DNA of 64,000 nt. It comes from Silurus meridionalis. Taxonomy: Eukaryota > Chordata > Actinopteri > Siluriformes > Siluridae. Location: NCBI RefSeq assembly GCF_014805685.1, contig NC_060899.1:12005954-12069953 (forward strand), in the 5' to 3' direction. A model generated the notes under the pieces. It did no database searches. It was given only the letters and a program-made list of their open reading frames with translations, and had not been told where the DNA came from. Positions 13,081-64,000 of this stretch are shown in pieces. The position numbers were made by a program, and so were the translations under genes. Position 1 is the first letter of the stretch. Each line of letters opens with the position of its first letter.

Positions 13081-13154
<74 letters not shown>

Positions 13155-15263
13155 CATGCTCATCAAGTCTGGGTACTTGGGCCCCCGAAAAAGCTGATTG
13201 AAGCTTTAAATATTATTTGAAATATTGTTGTTAGTATAATTAATGCTCTTTTTTATGTTGCTTCTTATGTAGAAAGTTGCCTTCATGCTCCAAGGATGGC
13301 TCAGATCCCTATGTGTCCTTCATCCTCCTGCCTGACAAGAACAGAAGCACCAAAAGAAAGACTTGTGTAAAAAAGCGGGACCTCAATCCTGAGTTTAATG
13401 AGAGGTAAATGTTTCTATCACAGTACAGCACAGTCTCAGGGTTGTAATATCTCTGAACACTGTGGGCAGTACTGTAGCTTTGGGGACAGGGTTTGGGAGA
13501 TTATCTTTATTATTACAAGTATTTAATATTTCAATTTTGTTTCTTCTTTAGGTTTGATTTCAACTTTTCCCTGGAGGATGCCATGCAAAAAAGGCTTGAC
13601 TTGTCGGTCAAAAACAGTGGTTCTTTCATGAGCCGTGAGAAAGAGACCATCGGCAGGGTATGGCAATGATATTATGTTATCATCGTATTCAGTACAACAG
13701 CATGATTTAGGTCTGATCTTTCCAACACAGTATGTCCCAATAGTACGTTATTTTTGTTTCAGCTGAAATAATTATTGACAAAGGAACCAGAGTACATAGA
13801 GCATTGCGTGGTGTTGTACAGCATACCACCTCTTAGCCCGGATTTTCAATGTAACGAAGTATTGCCAAAACTTTTAATTTTATCTCACAAACTTAGACAA
13901 GTGGATTGTAACAAATACACCAGTAGTATAAAATAATAATCAGTTACACAATCTTGTGTTTATATTGAAAAAATACATTTTATTAAAGCGCTACACATAA
14001 AACATGCGCATCCATTTCCAAAACTGCCACGAAACAACTGGCACCTGTTATCGCTTACATTATAGCATTATCAGGCTCTTTTTCTTCTCTTTATAGTAAA
14101 AAAAACTGTCATGTCATTGCAAAAAAATAAGGTACAGCTTCAGATTAATAACTACATTATACAGACAGTATAATACAGGTATGGAGGCATAGGAGTAAGT
14201 ACAGATAAAAACTAGAGCATTAAAAACACACCTAGGAGTATGTATATATATATATTTATATGTATATGTAGGTCCGTATGTATGCATTGTTACAGTAAGC
14301 TAGCTGTCAACAGATTTAGCTTGACTCTTTTGTTTTGTTAGCTGTCTAAATTTAGATTTTGTTAGCAAACTCTAATATTTTTAGCTAGCTAGCTAATGTG
14401 CTAGGTCAGCAGATGTTTGACCTGTAATACATTTGAGTACTTGAATTATAACATTTTAATCCTTTGTATGAAACTCAAGCTTAATAAATGTTCCAGACTA
14501 AAAGCTGAACGTCTTTAAGATACAACATTGGACTGTTGGATTTGTTTGCTAAATAATTGCTTGAGACCATGAGGCATTACGCATGGCTGTCTGGATGTTC
14601 TAAAATTGATTTTTTTTTATTTTGTCTTCCAGTTGCAGTTAGATCTGAACCAGATTGACTTGAACACCTGGCTGCCTCAGTGGTAAGTGTTGTAGATCAG
14701 CCGAGTCTCAATTTCACCTGATATCTCAGCTATTCTTTTTATAAGAATAAACTATACTCTGAGACAGATTAGATGTTATTACTGAAATATCTGGTGCTGA
14801 TTTTTGGTTGATGATGCCTTTGCTGTTAAACTGAGAAACATTTGATGAAGATCCCAAAGATATAAGACTAAGAACCCTTTTTCTCTCATCCACCATTTTC
14901 CAGAGATATTAAGTGTCATGTTAATAGGAACTCCAGCATAGAAGTAACAGACCTGGTATGGTGTAGGGTTTAGTGGTTAGACTATCCTTTTAGTCTGAGT
15001 TACGGCAGAGACTTGGCTCGGCGATATGATATTGTCGACTGTAGTGTTAGCATGAAAAGTGTCGTTTTAGAGGCTGGTCTGTTTGACAGCAAGGTCACAT
15101 GATGATCAAATGCCTATTCATGGTTCAATATTTCCTTTAAAATCTATAGAGTCGATATTGAGTGTTCAGGCTGGTTGTGCCTGATGAGATCTGTATAGAT
15201 TGACATTTTTTCTTTTTTTTCTCCCCCTTTTTCAGGTACGATTTATCAGAAGAGACCAATTAA
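864..15263 (+). CDS. esyt1: Extended synaptotagmin-1, 3' part of the gene (29 coding exons; 5' end outside window)
   Basis: Exons: 864-998, 1130-1203, 1304-1376, 1469-1558, 1785-1840, 2054-2174, 2816-2992, 4380-4462, 4569-4617, 4863-4952, 5093-5194, 5310-5381, 5522-5608, 6784-6933, 7727-7897, 8134-8310, 9229-9311, 9581-9629, 10013-10102, 10224-10319, 10831-10902, 11204-11290, 11430-11576, 11668-11801, 11904-12002, 13273-13404, 13552-13657, 14633-14682, 15236-15263 (TAA). They join without a frame break into 959 residues: SMP (about 1-183), C2A (184-316), C2B (317-453), linker, C2C (511-643), C2D (644-777), linker, C2E (about 826-950). Five C2 domains identify E-Syt1; E-Syt2 and E-Syt3 have three. 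Human ESYT1 is about 1,100 residues, so roughly the first 150 (ER hairpin and start of SMP) lie upstream. All introns are GT-AG except 5609-6783, which is GC-AG. E-Syt1 tethers ER to plasma membrane and transfers lipid (family knowledge). No frameshift or premature stop was found. Whether this is an esyt1a or esyt1b paralogue is not decided. Confidence 0.95.
2175..2815 (+). other. esyt1 intron, no feature seen
   Basis: AT-rich intron sequence between the last SMP exon and the first C2A exon. I recognise no repeat or gene in it. Confidence 0.6.
3624..3784. repeat. Compound TA/CA microsatellite with palindromic core
   Basis: A TA repeat of about 60 bp is followed by the 22-bp palindrome around TTGGTATATATACCAA (3681-3702), a CA/CT stretch (3724-3746) and further TATG/TA units. 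The rest of the intron 2993-4379 holds nothing else recognisable apart from the GT repeat near its end. Confidence 0.95.
4312..4368. repeat. (GT)n microsatellite just upstream of an esyt1 splice acceptor
   Basis: About 27 GT units end 11 bases before the acceptor GTATGTTAG at 4371-4379. They occupy the place where a pyrimidine tract is expected. Confidence 0.95.
5946..5968. promoter_or_regulatory. Palindrome made of two octamer-like motifs
   Basis: CCAATTTGCAT and ATGCAAATTGG are exact reverse complements separated by one G. Each arm contains ATTTGCAT/ATGCAAAT, the classic POU/Oct octamer. A regulatory role is only a possibility; it lies in the GC-AG intron of esyt1. Confidence 0.35.
6674..6775. 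repeat. (CT)n microsatellite forming the pyrimidine tract of an esyt1 acceptor
   Basis: About 26 uninterrupted CT units are followed by CT-rich imperfect sequence up to the TAG acceptor at 6781-6783. Confidence 0.95.
7019..7593 (+). mobile_element. Mariner-type DNA transposon deletion derivative
   Basis: The ends are a perfect 20-bp inverted repeat, GAGGTGGTATCAAAAAGTTT at 7019-7038 and its reverse complement at 7574-7593. Inside are two mariner transposase scraps in + orientation. One is N-terminal-like ([19 protein letters not shown], 7212 onward). The other is C-terminal-like (an [16 protein letters not shown] stretch, then [12 protein letters not shown] and GDYFEGDSV). The catalytic middle is missing, so it is non-autonomous. 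It lies in the esyt1 intron 6934-7726. Confidence 0.85.
7727..7897 (+). other. esyt1: esyt1 linker exon between C2B and C2C
   Basis: A 171-nt phase-0 exon encodes residues 454-510, a Ser/Thr/Pro/Gly-rich segment starting [10 protein letters not shown] and ending SSDASFASE. It matches in position the disordered linker between the two C2 tandems of E-Syt1. It is flanked by CATCAG and GTGAGT splice sites. Confidence 0.85.
8134..10102 (+). other. esyt1: esyt1 exons for C2C
   Basis: Exons 8134-8310, 9229-9311, 9581-9629 and 10013-10102 (177, 83, 49 and 90 nt) encode residues 511-643. The acidic loops are complete: Asp527 in AKDSF, Asp539 in GKSDPY, and [12 protein letters not shown] around 585-596. 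In E-Syt1 the C2C domain is the known calcium switch for plasma-membrane contact and lipid transfer. The intron at 8311-9228 holds nothing I recognise. Confidence 0.92.
9647..9712. repeat. Dispersed fish repeat fragment (TATAGCGCTTTT family)
   Basis: TTTCTATAGCGCTTTTCACA, CATTGTCTCAAAGCAGCTTTAC also occurs near 36379-36450 and in weaker form near 35612-35672. It is a short fragment of a repeat common in teleost genomes (from memory). Class is uncertain. Confidence 0.6.
10224..11576 (+). other. esyt1: esyt1 exons for C2D
   Basis: Exons 10224-10319, 10831-10902, 11204-11290 and 11430-11576 (96, 72, 87 and 147 nt), all phase 0, encode residues 644-777. The C2 strands are recognisable in [29 protein letters not shown] and LVLDRWFPM. 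The calcium-loop aspartates are missing (the first loop reads [10 protein letters not shown]), as in C2B. It therefore looks calcium-independent and is the least conserved C2 here. Confidence 0.9.
10375..10485 (+). mobile_element. tRNA-derived SINE remnant
   Basis: It begins with an A-box-like GTGGTAGCTCAGTGGTTAAG and ends with the fish SINE tail CTGGATAAGGGCGTCTGCC then AAATGCCGTAAA. It is too short and degraded to be a tRNA gene. Related copies are at 57036-57190, 59850-59960 and 60165-60330. Confidence 0.7.
11668..11801 (+). other. esyt1: esyt1 linker exon between C2D and C2E
   Basis: A 134-nt exon starts MLHSKLVEG and ends in a Ser/His/Gly context. It encodes a hydrophilic, poorly conserved linker of about 45 residues. 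Its donor is weak (CATGG|GTCGGT) but is the one that keeps phase with the next exon at 11904, whose first base completes a Gly codon. Confidence 0.75.
11904..15263 (+). other. esyt1: esyt1 exons for C2E and the C-terminus
   Basis: Exons 11904-12002, 13273-13404, 13552-13657, 14633-14682 and 15236-15263 encode the last domain, about residues 822-959. Visible features are [10 protein letters not shown], the basic stretch [14 protein letters not shown] (877-890), NPEFNERFDFNF and [11 protein letters not shown]. The third loop lacks the acidic cluster, while the basic face is strong. This agrees with the known role of E-Syt1 C2E in binding plasma-membrane PI(4,5)P2. The protein ends WYDLSEETN, stop TAA 15261-15263. 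The intron 12003-13272 holds a TA repeat at 13083-13148. The introns 13658-14632 and 14683-15235 show nothing recognisable. Confidence 0.92.
13083..13148. repeat. (TA)n microsatellite in esyt1 intron
   Basis: About 33 uninterrupted TA units in the intron 12003-13272. Confidence 0.95.
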
Positions 15264-17230
15264 CCAGGCCTTTGTATGCTTACGTGACCATGCCTTCGCA
15301 CCTGCATCCGCATGCTGCTAATGTTAATTTCCCTGTATAGCACAGTGCAGTTGGGCAGAAGAACAAGAAAATGTTAATGTTATGTTGTGCTACGTTATTT
15401 GCGGTGTTACGGTCTGTACTTGCTGTCGTTTTTCAGGAATACCCACAGCATTTTTGGATGGGTTTATAACCTCGTCAGTGCACGCCAGCCGAATACATAC
15501 GTGCCATTCTTTTGCCAGTTTGTTGCCAGTTTGTTTAAAGTTTAAAGTATGAACGAGCCTTGATAGAAATGGAAAATGCTTAATTACGCCAGGTGAAATG
15601 GACCGAAACTCTGTTTCTTTATGGTGGTCTTAAACAAAGAGGTTTGTTTTTTTAGCATCAAAGACACATTCTCTACATGTTCGTTTTCATATTTTAGCAA
15701 ATCTCTTGGGATTTGTTGTGTAGAATGGCCTGCATTTTAACTTAAAAATATTTGTAAAGCTTTATTCCTCAAAGGAAAAAAAAAACGGGTAAAAGTGTAG
15801 TTGTTTGAAGAAAAGAACAATTTCTGTTTTAGAAAGAGTCTCATTACTGTTACTGTACTCCGAAGAAGTGTTGGATATTAATACTTTTCAAATGCACACT
15901 CAGAAACAATACAGAGTGTCTGGAAAGTCTCCATACTGTAAATGGGGGGGAAATGAAAACTGTTCAGTGAAATATAACTATATGCACAAACACTCTCTTA
16001 TATATTATATACTATATACCAAAATAGTGTGGTATGTGCTTTTGGAGCATCACATTCCACATTTAGGCTCAATTTGCTCTTATAATTCTCTCCTCTTCTG
16101 GGAAGATGTTGAACTAGATTTTGGACTGTGCTTGTGGAGATTTGTGCTCATTCAGATACAAAGTCGGGTAGGTGAGGTGAGAAGGCCTGGGGTGCCGTCA
16201 GCGTTCCAATTCATCCGAAAGGAGTTCAGAATTGTTGAGGTCAAAGCTCTATAGTGGGAGATCTTCCACTCCAACCCATACAAATCATGGAGTTTGCTTT
16301 GTGCACGTTGTCATGCTGGAACAGGTTTGGGTCTCCTAGTTCAAGTGAAGGCAATATTTCAATTTCTATACAATTGTGTGCCTTCAGCTTTGCGATAACA
16401 GTTTGGAAAAGAACCACCTATGGCTGGTTGTCCATATAGTATTCTAAAAGACAGTGGGAGATGTAAAATGGGAATAGACCATATAAAAATAAAAACAGTA
16501 TCTTCAGTTGTCACTGGGATGCCCTTAGTGTGGTCCCCTTTTGTACCTTTATTACATATCCTTCACATAGGATCATGGATACAGCATACTATAAAAAGGG
16601 GTTACTTGAGATTTACAGATACACAACACTGCTTTCTTAATAAAATAGAAATACCCATGATGCACCCACCCCAGTGATGAGGAAAAACCTAGTTTACTAG
16701 TGTTTCTTCTAAATGTATTTGTTCACTTCACTTTGTTAACCTGGATTGTCTCGCTTTAATTGCCTTTGTGTTCGCATATTTCTTTGCCTTAAACCTATTT
16801 TCTTACAGCATGTGATATTTCAATTCACTGTGCATTGACTTCTGGACAAAAGGAGTTTCTACATGTGTGTAAAGTGTGTCCAAAGTGTTGAAAAGATTAA
16901 GTTGTAGCTATTTCTGTTTTTAGATGCTTTATCACAAAGGAAAAAAAAAAACATATCAGAAACATATCACTGTGCTTTTTCAATTCATTCCAACCTGATT
17001 TCAGATCATCTTATAGAAGTATATATTAAGTTTTATATTTTTGTAGAAGTGCCAATTTATCACAAAATGCTTTGAAGAAAAGTGTGTTCAGTAACGGTTC
17101 TTTGGGAAGAGGCCAAAGAAGCAGAATGAGCAGATTTGCAGTCTGTTGATGCAGTCAATGAAAAATCTATAATGCAGCTGTTCTATTAAAGAAAATCTTT
17201 GCACTTTCAATGTTTCGGCTGTGTCCAATT
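15264..17230 (+). other. esyt1: Probable 3'UTR of esyt1 with poly(A) signal
   Basis: Non-coding sequence follows the TAA. The best poly(A) signal is ATTAAA at 17185-17190, about 30 nt before a TG-rich stretch (TGTGTCCAATTC, 17220-17231). An earlier AATAAA at 16639-16644 is an alternative. The region contains an antisense Tc1-like remnant (16036-16442). The 3' end is inferred from signals, not from transcripts. Confidence 0.45.
16036..16442 (-). mobile_element. Tc1-like remnant in the esyt1 3'UTR
   Basis: Reading the minus strand, it contains the landmarks of the Tc1-like family used throughout this annotation: the CCATGATTTG.ATGGGTTGGAGTGGAAGATCT region, the TTCGGATGAATTGGAACGC region, and the GCACAAATCTCCACAAGCAC region. 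The right end GTTGTCCATATAGTATT matches the terminal inverted repeat. It is broken and non-coding. It probably lies in the transcribed 3'UTR in antisense orientation. Confidence 0.8.
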
Positions 17231-17244
17231 CTTTTTGTTGAAAA

Positions 17245-17680
17245 ATATTTCAATTGACAAACTCCCAGCAAAACATTAGCATAAAATTAGCATATTGTTC
17301 CTAGAAAGAATTCTGAGAACCAAATAGCAACATTCTAGGAACATTCTCTGTATGTTTATTTTTATTTACATTTTTTCTTTGGAACCAAAAACTAACCTTT
17401 CCAGAACATCACTTGGACAACTTTTGTAACAACCTAAAAGAACCTATACAAGACATTCTGTAAAGGTTGATTTTAGTTTGTATTTTATACCCATAAATGA
17501 ACCAGAACATTTAGGGAACACTGGGGGAACATTATGAGAACGTTCTGTAAACCTCTAAAAATACAACTTTATATTTCCTGAAAGAAAATTTTATTAGCTA
17601 ACAACAAACTCAAAAAACGTATGTCCGGAAGACCAAAACATTCCCAGAACAGTTAGCTAGCTAGAAAGTCAGTTCTCCAA
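17245..17680. repeat. Degenerate GAACATTCT/GAACGTTCT repeat region
   Basis: Variants of a palindromic unit recur about every 40-60 bp: TCTAGGAACATTCT, CCAGAACATCAC, CCAGAACATTTAGGGAACA, GAGAACGTTCTGTAA and CCCAGAACAG. This looks like an old minisatellite or a worn palindromic element. Class unknown. Confidence 0.5.
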
Positions 17681-18216
17681 CTTGGTGTTAGGTTTAATAA
17701 GAACGTGTCTAAGTCAGTTGATGTTTCATATGTACTATTTTGGAATACTTATCAGATGATGCAAAAAGGGGAAGCCTAAAAAACCAAAACAATTTAGGAA
17801 ATGAGAGCTAATTTTGTCATGACACTTTAAAGAGTTTTTCTTTTTTGTTTGCTTGTAGGCGAAAATGAAAGAATTCTTATTCTTATTATTAATTTTTTTT
17901 TTTTTAAGAGTTTTTAGTTTATTATTCTAATGAAATTTATTAGAAACTTGGGAAAACACAGTCCCAAAATTAATTTACTCAAATCGTAGCAAATTAAATA
18001 TCCATATCCATATATAACAAATAAAAAAATAAATTATATATACATTTATATATATATATCAATATTCATTGGAGTATTCTTTTAAAAGCATTAATAAATT
18101 AATTAATTAATTAAGCAAAAGAAAAAGAGATCTTGGTATTAGATTATAATCATATATATGTTTCATATTTGCTTTACTACAGTAAGATAAATATTCCTAT
18201 ATCCTACATGTTACAG

Positions 18217-18745
18217 TGTAAAATCCTGCACTGGGAACACAAGCGATAAAATCGTGTTGAATTTGTGGATTTTTTTGCTTGCAGTTGCAGTATGTAGCCA
18301 GCAGGTGTAGACAAACCGCAAAACACGAAGCAGTAATGGGTTTTTCGAAATTAATTGTATTTGTTTTTATTTTATATATTTATATGTGCTTCCAAAAGCT
18401 GAAAAAGCAACATACGTGATAAATGTTTTGAATATCTGTTTTGTAGTTCTTGTTAATAAAATAAAATGTACACATTTCACGCTTCTATATTCCAACCTTG
18501 AATTAGTCAAAATGTCTAGGAACATGTTTACTGGGAGACAATATATTTGTTATATATTTACTTTATAACCGGAGAGAGAAATATTTGTATATACTATACA
18601 TATTAGTTACTAACAAAGTAGAGTGTTACGTCCTGACTGTGATCACAAGCGACATAATTGCTGAATGTGGATTCCTGTTGCAGTTGCAGCATATAACCAA
18701 CAGGTGGAAACAAAACGCCGAGCACGAAACAGTGTTACTATTTAG
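18217..18745. repeat. Diverged direct repeat pair upstream of fmnl3
   Basis: The segment 18217-18340 resembles 18624-18745. Shared landmarks in the same order are CACAAGCGA, GAATKTGGATT, TTGCAGTTGCAG, CCARCAGGTG, ACAAA and CACGAARCAGT. The arrangement suggests two copies of an unnamed element or a local duplication. The rest of the 17.7-18.9 kb intergenic stretch is AT-rich, with nothing else recognised. Confidence 0.6.
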
Positions 18746-18899
18746 AGATTTAGAAATTTGGATTGTAACAGAGATTTGCCCAGACTGACAGATGAGCCGC
18801 AGACAGACCGCCTCTGCAAGAAAAAAAAAGAAAAAGAAAGAAAGAAAAATGGGTGGGTCGATAGAGAGCACGGTGCGAACTGCGCACGGTTTGTTTTCA

Positions 18900-19332
18900 C
18901 ATTTCACATCAGGACTCAAATGAATGGAGGCTGGAGTTTAGGAGAAGTTTATGAAGTGGGGACATCAATTTCAACAACAACAACAACAACAATAACAACA
19001 ACAACAACAACAGTTTAGAGAAGATCTGGGCTCTGGGTTTGAGATGGATTGGCCAGATACCTTTGAGGCAACATTGTGGAAAATTGATACATGATCTCTT
19101 TTTGGAGTCTGAGGCTATTTAACGAGGAACAGATGCTTTAAGAAAGTCCATTCACCCATTTGGAGATCTGGTTTGGGAGAAAAGATCACAGATTACTGCT
19201 TGTGGGACTTCTGGGATGTGATCGACTGGTGTGGATTTACTGGGAAGTAAATAAAGAATCTTCAGGGATCTCAGAGAATCTCAGAGTGTGTGTTGATTTC
19301 AGCTGTGGATGTTGTAGCTGTGTTTTACAGTC
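18900..19332 (+). promoter_or_regulatory. fmnl3: Probable 5'UTR/promoter-proximal region of fmnl3
   Basis: This stretch directly precedes the fmnl3 ATG. It holds a (CAA)n repeat (18973-19012) and upstream ATGs. A reading frame 19160-19372 would overlap the true start out of frame if transcribed. TTTTACAG at 19323-19330 could also be a splice acceptor two bases before the ATG, in which case the first 5'UTR exon lies elsewhere. No clear TATA box or CpG island. Confidence 0.35.
18973..19012. repeat. (CAA)n microsatellite
   Basis: Thirteen CAA-type units with a single AAT interruption, about 320 bases before the fmnl3 start codon. Confidence 0.9.
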
Positions 19333-62375
<43,043 letters not shown>

Positions 62376-62449
62376 GTGAGTTAGCTTAGTAATGAAGGGC
62401 GAAATCGTTTATATTCTAATTTTTTTTACATTTTTCTAAAACTTATAAT

Positions 62450-62927
62450 ACTACTTTCTACAATTACTAATGCTACTGATGTTGCTAATACTGATAACAC
62501 CACTACTACTACACTTCTACTGACACTACTATTACTACTACTACTGATGCTGCTAATTCAAACACTATTACTACTAGTACTACTACAACACTTCTACTAC
62601 TATTACTACTGATGCAGCTCATACCAACACTACTACTACCACTACCACCACTACTCTGCTACTGATGCTACTATTAATGATGCTAATACTGACACTACTA
62701 CTACTTCTACTGGCTTTACTACTCTTGATACTGCTAATACCACTACTACTACTACTATGCTACTACTGATGCTACTACTGATGATGCTAATACAAACACT
62801 ACTACTACTACTTCTACTAACACTACTACTACTATTGCTACACTGTTACTGACTCTACTACTACTATTACTACTGATGCTGCTAATACCGACACTACTAC
62901 TACTACTACTGATGCTGCTAATACCGA

Positions 62928-62958
<31 letters not shown>

Positions 62959-63830
62959 GATGTTACTACTGATGATGCTAATACTGACACTACTACTAAT
63001 ACACCTACTTATTCTACTTATGAAGCTAATACACTGCTACTACTTATTCTGCTGATGCAGTAGTACTACTATTGCTTACTTGGCTGATGCTGCTATTATT
63101 AACTAAGTACTACTTTTAATGGGGATTAAAATGTTTACTAATTCTATTAAAACTAATACACTAATGCTACTACTTTCTACTATTACTAATATTACTCATG
63201 CTGCTAATACTAATAATAATACCACTACTAATACAACTATTACTAAAACTTACTCTACTAATAGCAACATTCTAACATTCATACAACTACTTTTACTACA
63301 ATTTCTACTCCTCTTTTTTTCTACCTTTGCTGTTACTATTAACACTAATACTTTGGTATTTCATATTATATCTACTATACTACTGTTACTACTACTAAGA
63401 ATACTATCAATATTAGTAACATCCATACTACTGCTACTACTACTAGCAATACTATTAATACTATTAACATCCATATTACTGCTACTTCTGCTACTTCTAC
63501 TAATACAACTAATACTACTATCAATACCATTAACATTTATACTGCATACATTCATACTACTGCTAGCATGTACACTACTATCAATACTATTAGCATCCAA
63601 ACTTCTAATAATAATAGTAATACTAACACTAATACTACTATCAATACTATTAACATTCCTACTCCTAATAATACTACTAACACTACTATCAATACTATTT
63701 ACATTCATACTACTAACACTAATATACTATCAATACTATTAACATTCATACTACTAATGCTAATACCGCTAACATTCATACTACTGTCTCTACTCCTTTT
63801 CCTACTAGCATAGTAATACCATAGCCACCA
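62450..63830. repeat. ACT-rich trinucleotide repeat tract, about 1.4 kb
   Basis: Almost the whole stretch is built from ACT/ATC/AAC-type triplets with interspersed GATGCTGCTAATAC blocks. At 62875-62930 the block GATGCTGCTAATACCGACAC recurs with a 36-bp period. The later half (63119-63790) shifts to CTATCAATACTATTAACATT-type units. It lies in fmnl3 intron 18. The bases after it to 64000 are ordinary AT-rich intron. Confidence 0.9.
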
Positions 63831-64000
63831 TTATTATTACTTTTCCTCATTTCACAACTGTGATACTTTTGCTACTGTTGTAATGTAAAAACTGGTATTT
63901 CTGCTCCTACTAATACATTGCTTTTATTAGGTGATAATTTTACTAGTAAGATGATAGTAGAAAGAAAATATATAGAATGACAGTCTATCAGTGGATATCA

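Noticed and set aside
15805..16254. 149-codon plus-strand frame after esyt1
   Set aside because: It lies in the 3'UTR and crosses an antisense Tc1-like remnant; no family resemblance.
62870..62935. Regularly spaced 36-bp units resembling a CRISPR array
   Set aside because: Only two or so units with repeat-derived spacers in a eukaryotic intron; it is a tandem repeat.
63119..63742. Longest open frame in the window (207 codons, plus strand)
   Set aside because: It is made only of Leu/Ile/Thr-type codons produced by the ACT/ATT triplet repeat; no domain, no splice logic, and it lies inside fmnl3 intron 18.

Overview
The window is vertebrate nuclear DNA, almost certainly from a ray-finned (teleost) fish. 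It holds two multi-exon protein genes on the + strand, read from spliced exons with consistent phases. The first is the 3' part of esyt1 (extended synaptotagmin-1): 29 coding exons from 864 to 15263, 2880 nt in frame, 959 codons plus stop, with the N-terminal exons lying before the window. The second is the 5' part of fmnl3 (formin-like 3): 18 coding exons from 19333 to 62375, 2328 nt in frame, 776 codons, with the rest of FH2 and the C-terminus lying beyond the window. The dinucleotide repeats, fish-type SINEs and many worn Tc1-like copies fit an otophysan fish. A catfish is plausible, but the sequence alone does not settle the species.

Layout. 1-863 is esyt1 intron with a Tc1-like scrap and a 66-bp tandem duplication. 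864-2174 encodes the SMP lipid-transfer domain. 2816-6933 encodes C2A-C2B, 7727-7897 a linker, 8134-11576 C2C-C2D, 11668-11801 a second linker, and 11904-15263 C2E and the stop. A long 3'UTR carrying an antisense Tc1-like remnant probably ends near 17.2 kb. 17.2-18.9 kb is an intergenic region with degenerate repeats. fmnl3 begins with an N-myristoylation-type start at 19333, followed by a 24.6-kb first intron full of transposon remnants. 44091-54904 encodes the GBD/DID region, 55488-56471 a coiled coil, 57328-59672 a glycine-rich linker and the FH1 proline tracts, and 60407-62375 the first part of FH2. The window ends in a 1.4-kb ACT-rich trinucleotide tract inside intron 18.

Function. The two genes are independent. 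E-Syt1 is an ER protein that tethers ER to plasma membrane in response to calcium and PI(4,5)P2 and moves lipids through its SMP domain. FMNL3 is a membrane-targeted formin that nucleates and elongates actin in filopodia and lamellipodia. I see no operon, CRISPR array, rRNA gene or functional tRNA gene, and no candidate for a new biological system. The most informative non-genic structures are a 961-bp hAT-like element with a perfect 8-bp target duplication, a LINE fragment inserted into a Tc1-like copy with a 15-bp target duplication, a mariner deletion derivative with 20-bp terminal inverted repeats, an inverted SINE pair in fmnl3 intron 15, a GC-AG intron in esyt1, and a Gly-codon tract complementary to the FH1 Pro-codon tract.
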